From Nocardioides potassii (GTDB taxonomy: Bacteria; Actinomycetota; Actinomycetes; Propionibacteriales; Nocardioidaceae): a DNA stretch of 64,000 nt. The stretch spans positions 62,001 through 126,000 of the forward strand of contig NZ_JAKJHZ010000006.1 in assembly GCF_021648885.1 (NCBI RefSeq). Reading direction: 5' to 3'. Made by a program: the position numbers and the translations under genes. This document shows, piece after piece, positions 31,818 through 40,969 of the stretch. The notes under the pieces were generated by a model. The model did no database searches and was not told the DNA's origin. It saw only the letters and a program-made list of their open reading frames with translations. The first letter of the stretch is position 1; every line of letters begins with the position of its first letter.

Positions 31818-34670
31818 TCAGCTGGTCGGCAGCGCCGTCTTCCAGATGCCGCGGCCGTGCGTGGCGACGTACAGCGAGCTCTCGTAGACCTCGACGTCCA
31901 TCACGGTCGTCAGCGGGAGGCCCGTCCCCAGCCGCTGCCAGCCCGTCTGGCCCGGAGCCCGGTAGAAGACCGCCAGGTCGGTGCCGACGAGGAGACCGCC
32001 CGAGGGGAGCACCTTCACCGAGTTCGCCGGGAGGTCGGGCAGGTTGCCGGAGATGTTGGTCGCGGTCCACGAGCCGTCGGCGCCCTTGGTGTACTCGTAC
32101 ACGTGGCCGGTGCCGGCGCCCGGTCCTTCGGTGAACCGGCGGGAGAAGCCGCCGAGCGCCACCAGGACACGGTTCTCGTTGCTCGGGTCGACGGCCACAC
32201 CACCGATGTAGCGGTTGGGGAGGTTGTCCAGCTTGACGACGTCCTGCGTGCCCGTCGTCAGGTTGCCGATGACCAGGCCCCGCTTGAAGCCGGAGTTGTT
32301 GCACGGTCCGCACCAGCCCGCGACGTAGGTGTTGCCCTGGGCGGCGACGGCAGTTGCGACTGCCGTGGAGGAGAACTTCGTGAGGTCGGCGATCGACGTC
32401 CAGGCGGAGCCGTCCTCGATCGCGAAGCCCTGCGTCTGCTTCCAGACGTGCGCACCGCCGGCGATCCAGGTGTTGATGTCGCTGCCCGAGGCCGCGAACG
32501 GAGCGATGAAGCGGGCGTTCGTGTCGGGCGGGGCGATGTCTCGCGTGGTCGCCTTCGCCGTGTCCGAGAACGCGGCCGGGTCGCTCTGCGCCGCACAGGT
32601 GTTGGTCACCCGCATCGACAGGTAGACGTACTCCTGGACGATGTTGCAGCCGTCGCCCGGGTCGACGAGCACGTCGCCGCCGTCACCGCCGAAGTTCGAC
32701 GACATCTCGCCCGAGCCCTCGAAGGTGATCGAGCCGCCGTTGTCCTGCAGGCCTCCGGACACGATCGGGTCGCCCGCCGGCAGGGACTTGCCACCGATGT
32801 AGGTGCCGGCCTGCTGCAGCGTGGAGGGCTTCGCGGCACCCACACCCACCGCGTAGTACTGGAGGTTGTCGTTGGACCCGTCGTTGAGGCTCTGCCAGTC
32901 GGTGGCGTGTCCCTCGCTGTCGGCGGCTCGGCTGTTGGCCGGGCGCCGGTAGACGCCGCCGTCGTTGCCGATGTAGACCATCGCCTTGCCGCCGCTGAGA
33001 CCGATCGACGCCGAGTGCTGATCGGAGTGGGTGGTCTGGCTGCAGCCGGCGAAGTCCTGGCTGAAGTCGGTGCCCCAGCAGCTGAAGTAGAAGTTCCAGT
33101 ACGGCCCGATCGTCTTCCACGTGGATCCGCCGTTGCGGGACTCGTAGACCTCCTCGAGGCCGACGAAGAGGTGCTCGGGATCGGCCGGGTCGACGACCAG
33201 CGACTGGTTGTACCAGGCCTGGATGCCGGGCCCGTAGCCCTTGCCGCCGACTGCCTGCTTGAGCGCGGAGCCCGATGCCGCGAGCTTCTCCGAGGTCGCG
33301 ATCCGGGTCCACGGGCCAGCGGGGTTGCCGCTCCTGGAGACGTAGACGCCGTCGAGCACGGTGTTCGCGGTGCCGGTGGTCTTGTTGAGCAGGCGCGGTG
33401 ACTGGTTGATCGCGTAGACCCGCGACGAGTCGGCGGAGTACTGCAGCGTCACGTTGCCGACGTCGTCGGCGGGAAGGGTACCCTGCAGCTTGACCCTCTT
33501 CCACGTCGCGCCGGCGTCGCGCGACTCGTAGAAGCCGTTGTAGTAGATCGTCCCCACCGGGGCCGGGAAGCTCAGTGCCCCGCTGCGCCACCCGATCGCG
33601 GCGACGATGTGCTTCGCGTCCTTCGGGTCGACTGCGATGTCGTTGACGATGTTGGCGTAGGGAGCGTTGGCGTAGGGCTCGTCGGCGTACGCGCCCTCCT
33701 TGATCACGGTGGTCGCGCCGTCGCCCGACGTCGTCTTCTTGATCATCTCGGGGTTGGGCGCGAAGAGGAACGTCCAGGGCTCGCTGCGGCGGGCGAGGTT
33801 GGTGCTGTGGCTCCACACGCCTCGGCTGGTCGCGGCGTAGACGGTCGTCCCGGCCTTGTCGAAGCGCAGGGCGTTGATCGTCGTGGAGTCGAGCTCCTCG
33901 GTGCCGACCTTGTCCTGCGGCCGGAAGGTGCCGGTGCGCGGGTCGGAGAGCGCGTACACCCCCTGCCCGACGTACGACGTGGCGCCGGTGTTCGCCTCGC
34001 CCGTGGACAGCCAGAGGCTGCCCTGGTTGTTCGGCGCCAGCCGCAGGTCGCCGGTGGAGAGGCTGCCGAGCTGGTCGCTGATAGGCGTCCAGACCTGCGC
34101 GGAGGACGCTCCCGTGCCGGTGAGGTGGGCGCGGAACACCCCGCCGTTGGCTCCGCCCTCGTAGACGTAGCCGTCGTCGTCGGACGCCAGGCCGGTGACC
34201 CGGCCGGTGACGTTGCCCGACCCGCCGGACGAGTTCGAGTAGTAGTCGCGGAAGCGGGTGTCGTCGGCGTTGTAGGGGACGTTGGTGACCTCGGTCCACG
34301 CGCCGCCGACCGGGGTCAGCGCGTTCAGCGCCGCGAGCGCCTGCCGGTAGCCGTCGGGGTTCACGATCCCGGGGGCGGTGCGAGCCTGGGCGAACTGCTC
34401 GGACGCCGTGCGGGCCTCCACCGACTCGCCGCCGGCCTCGCCCTGGATGCCCATCTCGTGCTCGGCCTCCTCGCTCTCGGCACCCTCGCGGCCGTACTCG
34501 AGCAGCTCGCGCGCCTTCATCGGCAGCCGGTGCTCCGCCGCAGACTCCGCGCGATCGGGATCCTTCCCCGGCGATCCGGGCGACCCCGGCGATCCCGAGC
34601 AGGCGGTGGCCGTCAGGGCCAGGACAGCCGCGCCGGCAAGGGCGAGGCGACGAGCGGTTCGACGTGGCAT
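31818..34670 (-). CDS. large secreted lipoprotein with BNR/VPS10-like beta-propeller repeats
   Basis: 950 residues from ATG 34670. Signal peptide ends in the lipobox LTATAC, so the protein is lipid-anchored. A Gly/Pro/Ser-rich linker and an acidic helical segment follow, then repeated propeller blades with YESRDAGATWKRVKL, YESRNGGSTWKTIG, GIWKTAL and LWLSTGEANTG, the sialidase/Asp-box (SxDxGxTW) pattern of sortilin-like and glycosidase-like propellers. No catalytic residues recognised; likely carbohydrate or surface-polymer binding. A possible promoter is upstream and a strong terminator follows, so it is monocistronic. Confidence 0.85.
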   Translation of the reverse strand: MPRRTARRLALAGAAVLALTATACSGSPGSPGSPGKDPDRAESAAEHRLPMKARELLEYGREGAESEEAEHEMGIQGEAGGESVEARTASEQFAQARTAPGIVNPDGYRQALAALNALTPVGGAWTEVTNVPYNADDTRFRDYYSNSSGGSGNVTGRVTGLASDDDGYVYEGGANGGVFRAHLTGTGASSAQVWTPISDQLGSLSTGDLRLAPNNQGSLWLSTGEANTGATSYVGQGVYALSDPRTGTFRPQDKVGTEELDSTTINALRFDKAGTTVYAATSRGVWSHSTNLARRSEPWTFLFAPNPEMIKKTTSGDGATTVIKEGAYADEPYANAPYANIVNDIAVDPKDAKHIVAAIGWRSGALSFPAPVGTIYYNGFYESRDAGATWKRVKLQGTLPADDVGNVTLQYSADSSRVYAINQSPRLLNKTTGTANTVLDGVYVSRSGNPAGPWTRIATSEKLAASGSALKQAVGGKGYGPGIQAWYNQSLVVDPADPEHLFVGLEEVYESRNGGSTWKTIGPYWNFYFSCWGTDFSQDFAGCSQTTHSDQHSASIGLSGGKAMVYIGNDGGVYRRPANSRAADSEGHATDWQSLNDGSNDNLQYYAVGVGAAKPSTLQQAGTYIGGKSLPAGDPIVSGGLQDNGGSITFEGSGEMSSNFGGDGGDVLVDPGDGCNIVQEYVYLSMRVTNTCAAQSDPAAFSDTAKATTRDIAPPDTNARFIAPFAASGSDINTWIAGGAHVWKQTQGFAIEDGSAWTSIADLTKFSSTAVATAVAAQGNTYVAGWCGPCNNSGFKRGLVIGNLTTGTQDVVKLDNLPNRYIGGVAVDPSNENRVLVALGGFSRRFTEGPGAGTGHVYEYTKGADGSWTATNISGNLPDLPANSVKVLPSGGLLVGTDLAVFYRAPGQTGWQRLGTGLPLTTVMDVEVYESSLYVATHGRGIWKTALPTS

Positions 34671-34724
34671 GGTTCATCCCTTGGTCTCGTCCAGCGGCGT
34701 CTTGTGGACCCCATGGCGAAACTC

Positions 34725-34753
34725 AACGTACGACTAAAGTCGCATGCTGACGA
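34725..34753 (-). promoter_or_regulatory. possible sigma-70-type promoter for the lipoprotein gene
   Basis: On the minus strand TCGTCA (34748-34753), 17-bp spacer, TACGTT (34725-34730). Transcription would start about 50 nt upstream of the ATG at 34670. Confidence 0.35.
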
Positions 34754-34833
34754 GAGCGCAGACCGGAGCGATTTCGCGGAAGGCCTCCCTACGGGGGAAG
34801 ACCTCCGGTGCGTCCGATCGGGCGGCGGATCGC

Positions 34834-36213
34834 TCAGCACTCGACGACGTTGAGGGCCAGTCCCCCGCGCGCCGTCTCCTTGTACTTGTCCTTCATGTCG
34901 CGCCCGGTCTCGCGCATCGTCTTGATCGCCTTGTCGAGCGAGACGTGGTGCGAGCCGTCGCCGCGCACGGCCATCCGGGCCGCGGTGATCGCCTTGATCG
35001 AGGCCACGGCGTTCCGCTCGATGCAGGGGATCTGCACGAGGCCGCCCACCGGGTCGCAGGTGAGCCCGAGGTTGTGCTCGATGCCGATCTCGGCCGCGTT
35101 CTCCACCTGCTCCGGCGTACCGCCGAGGAGCTCGGCCAGACCCGCGGCGGCCATCGAGCAGGCCGATCCGACCTCGCCCTGGCAGCCCACCTCGGCCCCC
35201 GAGATCGATGCGTTCTCCTTGAACAGCAGGCCGATCGCCGCAGCCGTCAGCAGGAAGCGGACGACGCCGTCGTCGTCCGCGCCGGGCACGAAGTGGTGGT
35301 AGTAGAGGAGCACTGCGGGCACGATCCCGGCCGCACCGTTGGTCGGCGCGGTGACGATCCGTCCGCCGCCCGCGTTCTCCTCGTTGACCGCCAGCGCGTA
35401 GAGCGTCACCCACTCCATCGCCATGAGGGGGTCGGCGACACCGGAGGCCCACTCGACGTCGAGCCTGGCCTTCAGCTCGCCCGCACGACGGCGTACCTTC
35501 AGCCCGCCCGGCAGCACACCGGTCGCCCGGGTGCCGCGGTCGACGCACTCGCGCATCACCTGCCAGATCGCCAGCAGCTCGCCGCGCACCTCGTCCTCGG
35601 AGCGACGCACCAGCTCGTTGGCCAGCATCACGTCGCTGATCCGCAGCCCCGTCGAGCGGGTGATGGCCAGCAGCTCGTCGGCGGTCGAGAAGGCGTACGG
35701 CACGGGGGTGTCGTCCGGGACGACCGCGGGGTTGCCGAGGTCGTCCTCGCCGAGCACGAAGCCGCCGCCGACGGAGTAGTACTCGCGCCGGCGCAGCTCG
35801 CCGCCCGACGCGTCGAACGCCAGGAAGACCATGCCGTTGGTGTGGAACTCGAGACGCTTCCTGCGGTGCAGCACGACGTCGTCGTCGGCGTCGAACCCGA
35901 TCTCGTGCGTCCCGGCCAGACGGAGTCGCCCGGTGTCGCGGACCGCCCGGACCGCAGGGTCGGCCGCGACCGGGTCGACCAGGTGGGGCTGCTCACCGGC
36001 GAGGCCCAGGACGACCGCCTTCACGCTGCCGTGCCCGTGCCCGGTCGCGCCGAGCGAGCCGAACAGCTCGACGTGGACCCGGGCGACCCGGTCGAGCAGC
36101 CCGTCCCCGCGCAGGCCGTCGACGAAGAGGTACGCCGCCCGCATCGGGCCGACCGTGTGCGAGCTGGACGGACCGATCCCGACCTTGAACAGGTCGAACA
36201 CGCTGATGGTCAT
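34834..36213 (-). CDS. sdaA: L-serine ammonia-lyase (iron-sulfur type)
   Basis: 459 residues from ATG 36213, chosen for GGAGGGAG 5 nt upstream. Begins [20 protein letters not shown], the SDH_beta start; the alpha domain has cluster-ligand Cys residues in [37 protein letters not shown], and the C-terminal end [20 protein letters not shown] whose terminal Cys is the known lid/ligand residue of single-chain enzymes. It converts L-serine to pyruvate and ammonia with a [4Fe-4S] cluster. Complete and well conserved. An inverted repeat lies upstream. Confidence 0.96.
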   Translation of the reverse strand: MTISVFDLFKVGIGPSSSHTVGPMRAAYLFVDGLRGDGLLDRVARVHVELFGSLGATGHGHGSVKAVVLGLAGEQPHLVDPVAADPAVRAVRDTGRLRLAGTHEIGFDADDDVVLHRRKRLEFHTNGMVFLAFDASGGELRRREYYSVGGGFVLGEDDLGNPAVVPDDTPVPYAFSTADELLAITRSTGLRISDVMLANELVRRSEDEVRGELLAIWQVMRECVDRGTRATGVLPGGLKVRRRAGELKARLDVEWASGVADPLMAMEWVTLYALAVNEENAGGGRIVTAPTNGAAGIVPAVLLYYHHFVPGADDDGVVRFLLTAAAIGLLFKENASISGAEVGCQGEVGSACSMAAAGLAELLGGTPEQVENAAEIGIEHNLGLTCDPVGGLVQIPCIERNAVASIKAITAARMAVRGDGSHHVSLDKAIKTMRETGRDMKDKYKETARGGLALNVVEC

Positions 36214-36287
36214 CGCGCTCCCTCCGTCGCCCATGATGGGGCTCGCGGGCGTCGAGGACAAGAGCGGTGTTGCCTGTGACGCTTTCG

Positions 36288-36304
36288 GTTGCGCTCACCG
36301 CAAC
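36288..36304. promoter_or_regulatory. inverted repeat GTTGCG-N5-CGCAAC upstream of sdaA
   Basis: Perfect 6-bp arms separated by 5 bp, 75 bp upstream of the sdaA start and just beyond the end of the small gene at 36311. Size fits a dimeric regulator; none is identified nearby. Confidence 0.35.
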
Positions 36305-36310
36305 GCGGAC

Positions 36311-36535
36311 TCATTCGCGGCGCCCGTCCGCCGGGCGCACCAGCGCCGCCGGCACCCACGCCTGGGCGAGCTGCACCTCGAGCCCGAGGCCGGTGGAGTA
36401 CGCCTCGGCGCGCACCACCCACGCCTCCCACCCGCGACGGTCGCTGTGCCGCCAGGCCAGCAGCACGCCCGGCGCCGGCCCGGCCCACTTCCCCGTGAGG
36501 TCCACCCACACGTGGAAAGGAGGCTGGCGCGCCAT
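36311..36535 (-). CDS. small conserved protein, probable LexA-regulated
   Basis: 74 residues from ATG 36535 (MARQPPFHVWVDLTGKWAGP), Trp-rich with PGVLLAWRHSDRRGWEAWVV and VQLAQAWVPAALV. No family recognised. I chose this ATG because TATTCT lies 6 nt upstream, giving a leaderless start, and an SOS-box-like palindrome overlaps that -10. Upstream in-frame ATG 36565 would place the box inside the gene. A short protein under LexA control could take part in DNA-damage response, but this is inference from the site alone. Confidence 0.68.
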   Translation of the reverse strand: MARQPPFHVWVDLTGKWAGPAPGVLLAWRHSDRRGWEAWVVRAEAYSTGLGLEVQLAQAWVPAALVRPADGRRE

Positions 36536-36541
36536 CCGTCC

Positions 36542-36561
36542 AGAATAGAACAGGTGTTCGA
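36542..36561. promoter_or_regulatory. SOS (LexA) box overlapping a -10 element
   Basis: On the minus strand TCGAAC-acct-GTTCTA (36546-36561) matches the actinobacterial LexA box TCGAAC-N4-GTTCGA at 11 of 12 conserved positions. TATTCT (36542-36547) overlaps it and is 6 nt before the ATG at 36535. The site is 57 bp upstream of the divergent chromate-transporter start and could affect both. Confidence 0.65.
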
Positions 36562-36618
36562 TCATGCGACATCGTGGCTGCTTCCCGACCAACGTCTCCA
36601 TGCCAGATCGACTTTGGC

Positions 36619-37980
36619 ATGATTCACCCCGTGAGCCGAGGCGACGACGTCATCCCGCTGCGTGAGGCCACCAAGGCCTGGTTCGCGATCTCGTTGCAGA
36701 CGATCGGCGGCCCCGCAGGCCAGATCGCGGTCATGCAACGCACCCTCGTCGAGGAGAAGCGCTGGATCGGCCAGCAGCGGTTCCTGTTCGCGCTCTCCTA
36801 CTGCACGCTGCTGCCCGGGCCGGAGGCCCAGCAGCTGGCGACGTACGTGGGCTGGCTGCTCAACGGCGTCCGCGGCGCCCTCGTCGCCGGCATCCTCTTC
36901 ATCCTCCCGGGAGTCGTCGCGCTCCTGGTGCTGTCGGGCGTCTACGTCGCGTACGGCGACACGACGCTGGTCGAGTCGCTCTTCCTCGGCCTCGCACCGG
37001 CGGTGATCGCGATCGTCGTGCAGGCCGTGGTCCGCGTCGGCCGCAAAGGTCTGGGCCATCCCGCCCTCGTCGCGATCGCCGTGACGTCGTTCGTCGCTCT
37101 CACCTTCTTCGGCGTGCCGTTCCCGGTGGTCGTGCTCGTGGCCGGTGTCGCCGGCTGGCTGCTCGGGCGCCGGTTCCCGGCCCTGACCGCGCCACCGAAG
37201 GCGGCCGGTGATGACGGTCCGGCCCCGCTGATCAGCGACGACGCCCTGCACGCCGAGCGACCGTCGGGCCGACGCGCGGCCATGACCCTCGCCATCGGCC
37301 TGGTCGTGTGGTTCACCCCCGTGCTGGTGGCCGCGCTCGCCTTCGGGCGCTCGAGCATCTTCGTCGACCAGGGCCTCTTCTTCTCCGGCGCCGCGGTGGT
37401 GACGTTCGGGGGCGCGTACGCCGTCCTCGCCTTCGTCGCGCAGCAGGCGGTCGAGGTCTACCACTGGCTCGCGCCGGGCGAGATGGTCCGCGGGCTCGCC
37501 CTCGCCGAGACCACCCCCGGCCCGCTCATCATGGTCGTCCAGTTCGTCGCGTTCGTCGGCGCCTACCGGGCTCCCGGGACCCTCGACCCGTGGGCGGCGG
37601 CGGTCCTGGCGGCCCTCCTGACGACGTGGGTGACGTTCGTCCCGTGCTTCCTGTTCATCCTGCTCGGGGCGCCGTACGTCGAGCGCCTCCGCGGCAACCG
37701 CGACCTCGCCGCCGCGCTGGCGGGCATCACCGGCGCGGTGGTGGGCGTGATCGCGAGCCTCGCGGTCTTCTTCGCGGTGCACACCCTCTTCGAGGACACC
37801 GCGACGATCACCTCAGGGCCGTGGGACCTCGAGTACCCGGTCCTGCGGAGCCTCGACTGGGCATCCCTGGCGATCACCGCACTCGGGTGCGCCCTGGTCT
37901 TCTGGCGGAAGTGGTCGGTGCTGCGCACGCTGGGGGCCTGCGCCCTCGCCGGCATCGTCCTCGGACTGACGCTGGCCTAG
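36619..37980 (+). CDS. chrA: ChrA-family chromate transporter (two-domain)
   Basis: 453 residues with about ten membrane segments and the duplicated CHR domain. First half has SLQTIGGPAGQIAVMQ and LSYCTLLPGPEAQQLATYVG; second half has TFGGAYAVLAFVAQQAVEVY, WLAPGEMVRGLALAETTPGP and LIMVVQFVAFVGAY, both the PGP-containing signature. Exports chromate with protons. ATG 36619 is used; GTG 36631 is possible. No chrR regulator is adjacent. The SOS-like box upstream may link it to genotoxic stress. Confidence 0.92.
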   Translation: MIHPVSRGDDVIPLREATKAWFAISLQTIGGPAGQIAVMQRTLVEEKRWIGQQRFLFALSYCTLLPGPEAQQLATYVGWLLNGVRGALVAGILFILPGVVALLVLSGVYVAYGDTTLVESLFLGLAPAVIAIVVQAVVRVGRKGLGHPALVAIAVTSFVALTFFGVPFPVVVLVAGVAGWLLGRRFPALTAPPKAAGDDGPAPLISDDALHAERPSGRRAAMTLAIGLVVWFTPVLVAALAFGRSSIFVDQGLFFSGAAVVTFGGAYAVLAFVAQQAVEVYHWLAPGEMVRGLALAETTPGPLIMVVQFVAFVGAYRAPGTLDPWAAAVLAALLTTWVTFVPCFLFILLGAPYVERLRGNRDLAAALAGITGAVVGVIASLAVFFAVHTLFEDTATITSGPWDLEYPVLRSLDWASLAITALGCALVFWRKWSVLRTLGACALAGIVLGLTLA

Positions 37981-38013
37981 CCTGTCGATGTGGCCGCAGG
38001 CCCCCTGGGTCGG

Positions 38014-39720
38014 CTACCGCTTGTTCTTCTGGATCTTCGCGACGTCGAACACGCTGGTCGTGCCCGAGACCTCGTTGCCGACGACGACCAGCGGACGACC
38101 GGTGGGCGAGTCGTCCTCCGCGACGAAGGTCAGGCCCTCCGGGCCGAGGTCACCCGCGGCCGCGAGGTCGCTGGAGCCGCTCACGGCGAAGTTGCGGTTG
38201 TTGGCGTACGTGACGAGCTGCGGCTTCGCCGGGTCCGAGACGTCGTACGCGACCACGCCACCGATGCGCTCCAGACCGACGAAGACGTAGGTACGCCCAC
38301 CGACCTTCCCGATCGTGACGCCCTCGGGCTCGGGACCCTTGTCGTCGCTGCGGTTGTCGAAGGCCGAGGTGCCGTGGTCGGAGTTGAAGAAGGCCGGCAC
38401 TGCGGCCAGCGTGAGCCGCTCGAGCTCGTCACCGCTCGACGACACGAGCCGGCCGTCGGTGGTGAAGACCGAGATGCTGCGACCACCGAAGCCGTAGAGC
38501 GTCTCGTAGCAGGTGCCGGCGGCATTGAGGCCGTTGGCCTTGGTGATCTTGAGGCGGCTCAGGCCGGAGAAGCCGGCGCCGGCCCCGACGCTGTCGCAGG
38601 CGGGCTTGATGCCGTTCTTGCCCAGGTCGCTGACCCGGATCTCCTCGGAGTATCCGTCCCAGTCGCGGGTGTCGCCCTCGTCGGCGGTGACCAGGTAGGT
38701 GCGGCCCTTGACCTGGTAGGCGGCGATCGCGTCGGGCTGCCGGAACGTCCGGAGGTTGGCGTAGGTGCGGATGTTCGCGCCGTCGCGGTCGCTCGCGTCG
38801 AGCGGCACGACCGAGCGGTCCACCGTGCCGACCGACCAGACGTCGGTCACCGTGGCCGACCGGAGGTCGACGACGGCGACGCCGTTGGACTCCTGGAGCG
38901 TGACGTAGGCCGTCCTCGACTGCTGGTCGACGGCGACGTACTCCGGCTCGATGGTCTCCGAGACGGGGAAGGCGGGGGTGCCGGTGCCGGCGTCGGCGCG
39001 GCCTCCGTGGACGCGGATGCCCTGGGGGAGTCCGGCGCCCTCGAAGGCGTGGAACCCGGCCGAGCGGACCGCCGACTGCGCGGGGGACGAGACCGAGTCG
39101 GGCAGCGACACGACCGACACGGTGCCCTCGGGGTCGACCGAGTAGTCCTCGGCCGGCTCGCCCTCGTTGGCGACCACGGCGCGGGTGCCGTCGGGGGTGA
39201 TGGTGACCATGTCGGGCAGGGCCCCGACCCGGACCGCGCCGAGCGCCGCACCGGTGCCGGCGGCGTCGAAGAAGACCAGCCAACCGTCGTCGGTCTTGTC
39301 CTCGGCCTCGACGGCGACGACACCGAGGCCGTCCTCGCGGACGGCCACCGAGTTGGCGACGGCGCCGGCGTCGACGGTCGACCCGTCAGCAGCGGCGACC
39401 CCCGTGGTCTGCAGGTCGAAGAGCTTGGTGGGCGCGGCCGGGTCCGCCGCGTCGAGCACCTCCACCTTGGCCTGCGCCGCGTTGACGACCAGGAGACGCT
39501 GGGCGGCGGCGAAGTGCTCGACGATCTCGGCGGCGGACTCGTCGAACACGCCCGTCTCGTAGGTGCCTACGGGGTCGAGGCGCAGCGCCGCGCCCGGCGC
39601 GGAGTACTGGACCGGCTCCGCGACGAGTCCGGCGCTGGCGGCGCCGAGCGGCAGCACGGCGCTCACGGCGAGGGCGGTGGTCAGGACGGCGAGGCGTCGG
39701 GGACGCGGCATCGATGGCAT
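38014..39720 (-). CDS. secreted choice-of-anchor-I-like protein, Pho-regulated
   Basis: 568 residues from ATG 39720. Signal peptide LAVLTTALAVSAVLPLGAAS ending ASAG. The body has propeller-type repeats with LPDMVTITPDGTRAVVANEG, IEPEYVAVDQQSRTAYVTLQ and EGVTIGKVGGRTYVFVGLER, the pattern of choice-of-anchor I/alkaline-phosphatase-associated proteins of phosphate-starved bacteria. No C-terminal anchor is present. TACCGT lies 7 nt upstream of the ATG, and a four-unit PHO box precedes it, so it is probably phosphate-regulated. Molecular function unproven; a phosphoesterase role is possible. Confidence 0.82.
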   Translation of the reverse strand: MPSMPRPRRLAVLTTALAVSAVLPLGAASAGLVAEPVQYSAPGAALRLDPVGTYETGVFDESAAEIVEHFAAAQRLLVVNAAQAKVEVLDAADPAAPTKLFDLQTTGVAAADGSTVDAGAVANSVAVREDGLGVVAVEAEDKTDDGWLVFFDAAGTGAALGAVRVGALPDMVTITPDGTRAVVANEGEPAEDYSVDPEGTVSVVSLPDSVSSPAQSAVRSAGFHAFEGAGLPQGIRVHGGRADAGTGTPAFPVSETIEPEYVAVDQQSRTAYVTLQESNGVAVVDLRSATVTDVWSVGTVDRSVVPLDASDRDGANIRTYANLRTFRQPDAIAAYQVKGRTYLVTADEGDTRDWDGYSEEIRVSDLGKNGIKPACDSVGAGAGFSGLSRLKITKANGLNAAGTCYETLYGFGGRSISVFTTDGRLVSSSGDELERLTLAAVPAFFNSDHGTSAFDNRSDDKGPEPEGVTIGKVGGRTYVFVGLERIGGVVAYDVSDPAKPQLVTYANNRNFAVSGSSDLAAAGDLGPEGLTFVAEDDSPTGRPLVVVGNEVSGTTSVFDVAKIQKNKR

Positions 39721-39727
39721 GGGCCGG

Positions 39728-39782
39728 ACGGTAGGGAGGCTCGGTGACCTCGGGACGACCCCGTGGTGAACGGGCAGGTCAC
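39728..39782 (-). promoter_or_regulatory. PHO box array and -10 element before the choice-of-anchor-I-like gene
   Basis: On the minus strand GTGACCT (39776-39782), GTTCACC (39765-39771), GGTCGTC (39754-39760) and GGTCACC (39743-39749) are spaced exactly 11 bp apart, the direct-repeat architecture of PhoP boxes. TACCGT (39728-39733) follows, 7 nt before the ATG. Confidence 0.72.
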
Positions 39783-40882
39783 GCCGCGTGAGGAACGGGT
39801 GCGTCGACGACGGCCACGACCAGGTCCGGGTTGTCGCTGACGATCCCGTCGACTCCCGCGTCGAGGAAGGCGCGCGCCTCGGCGGCGATGTCACCCGGAG
39901 CGTTGGGGTCGGACCCGATGCGGAAGTTGGTCGCCATGAACTGGTTCTCCCGGCGCAACGTCCACACGTGCACGATCAGGCCCTCCGCGTGCGCGTCCCG
40001 GACGACCGCGCTGGGCACGGTCGTGGCGCCACCGGTGCGCGGGAGGACGCGGTCCTTGTTCACGCCCACTCCGTCGGCGTAGGTGGCGATCTCCGCGAGA
40101 CCGGCCGGGGTGAGCAGGTCGGTGTAGGTGCGCGGGTCGCCGGCGGCGACGAGGTCGTACGGCGCCCCGCTGCCGTCGATGAGCTGGGCGATCGGGACGT
40201 CGATCAAGGTGTCGAGCTCGCGCAGGTTGCCGGTCTCGAAGGACTGGATGATGACCGGGTCGTCGGCGTCGGCCCAGTGCCGCTTCTCGAGCGCGGCCAC
40301 GAGCGGCTCCTCGAGGGAGAGCCCGATGGAGTCGAAGTAGGTCGGGTGCTTGGTCTCGGGGTAGATGCCGACGCCCTCGCGGCGGGCGAGCTTGATGACC
40401 TCGTCGAGGGTCGGGATCCGCTCCTGGCCGTCGTACGCCGTGTTGTCCGGTCGCACCTGCGGCAGCCGCTCCTTCGCGCGGAGGGTGCGCAGCTCCTTGT
40501 AGGTGAAGTCCTCGGTGAACCAGCCGGTCACCGGTCGTCCGTCGATCACCTTGGTGGTCCTGCGACCGGCGAACTCGGGGTGGTCGGCGACGTCCGTGGT
40601 CCCACCGATCTCGTTCTCGTGCCGCGCCACGAGGACGCCGTCCTTGGTCGACACCAGGTCGGGCTCGATGTAGTCCGCGCCTTGCTCGATGGCGAGCTCG
40701 TAGGCCGCCAGCGTGTGCTCGGGCCGGTAGCCGGAGGCCCCGCGGTGGCCGATGACGACCGGGTCGACGAGCGACGGCTCGACTGCGGGAGTGGCGGCAG
40801 CCGAAGTGGTGGGGATCGTGACGAGGGCCGTCGCGGCGAGGACGCCGGCAAGGGCCAGGGAGGTCCGAGAGGTCATGCCCAT
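39779..40882 (-). CDS. secreted glycerophosphodiester phosphodiesterase
   Basis: About 367 residues from ATG 40882 (ATG 40876 is the alternative). Signal peptide SLALAGVLAATALVTIPTTS ending in an Ala-rich site. The GDPD TIM barrel has VVIGHRGASGYRPEHTLAAY (catalytic His, Arg, Glu), EPDLVSTKDGVLVARHE (Glu-x-Asp and second His) and YPETKHPTYFDSIGLS. It releases glycerol-3-phosphate from deacylated phospholipids or teichoic acids outside the cell, a standard phosphate-starvation function. A PHO box array lies upstream. Confidence 0.94.
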   Translation of the reverse strand: MGMTSRTSLALAGVLAATALVTIPTTSAAATPAVEPSLVDPVVIGHRGASGYRPEHTLAAYELAIEQGADYIEPDLVSTKDGVLVARHENEIGGTTDVADHPEFAGRRTTKVIDGRPVTGWFTEDFTYKELRTLRAKERLPQVRPDNTAYDGQERIPTLDEVIKLARREGVGIYPETKHPTYFDSIGLSLEEPLVAALEKRHWADADDPVIIQSFETGNLRELDTLIDVPIAQLIDGSGAPYDLVAAGDPRTYTDLLTPAGLAEIATYADGVGVNKDRVLPRTGGATTVPSAVVRDAHAEGLIVHVWTLRRENQFMATNFRIGSDPNAPGDIAAEARAFLDAGVDGIVSDNPDLVVAVVDAPVPHAA

Positions 40883-40920
40883 GAGCCAATCGGTCCGGTG
40901 CGGCTCCGGCAGGTCCACCA

Positions 40921-40953
40921 GGTGAACGAGCCGTGACGGGTCAGGGACGAACC
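40921..40953 (-). promoter_or_regulatory. PHO box array upstream of the GDPD gene
   Basis: On the minus strand CGTCCCT, CGTCACG and GTTCACC (last at 40921-40927) lie in 11-bp phase. The outer units are weaker than in the other three arrays. Confidence 0.55.
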
Positions 40954-40969
40954 GGGTGGGTCCGCCCCG

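Noticed and set aside
31788..33401. 537-codon plus-strand frame
   Set aside because: Antisense to the 950-aa lipoprotein gene, no motif or ribosome-binding site.
34744..36279. 511-codon plus-strand frame opposite sdaA
   Set aside because: Antisense to a secure gene; TAAAGT before its ATG is likely chance.
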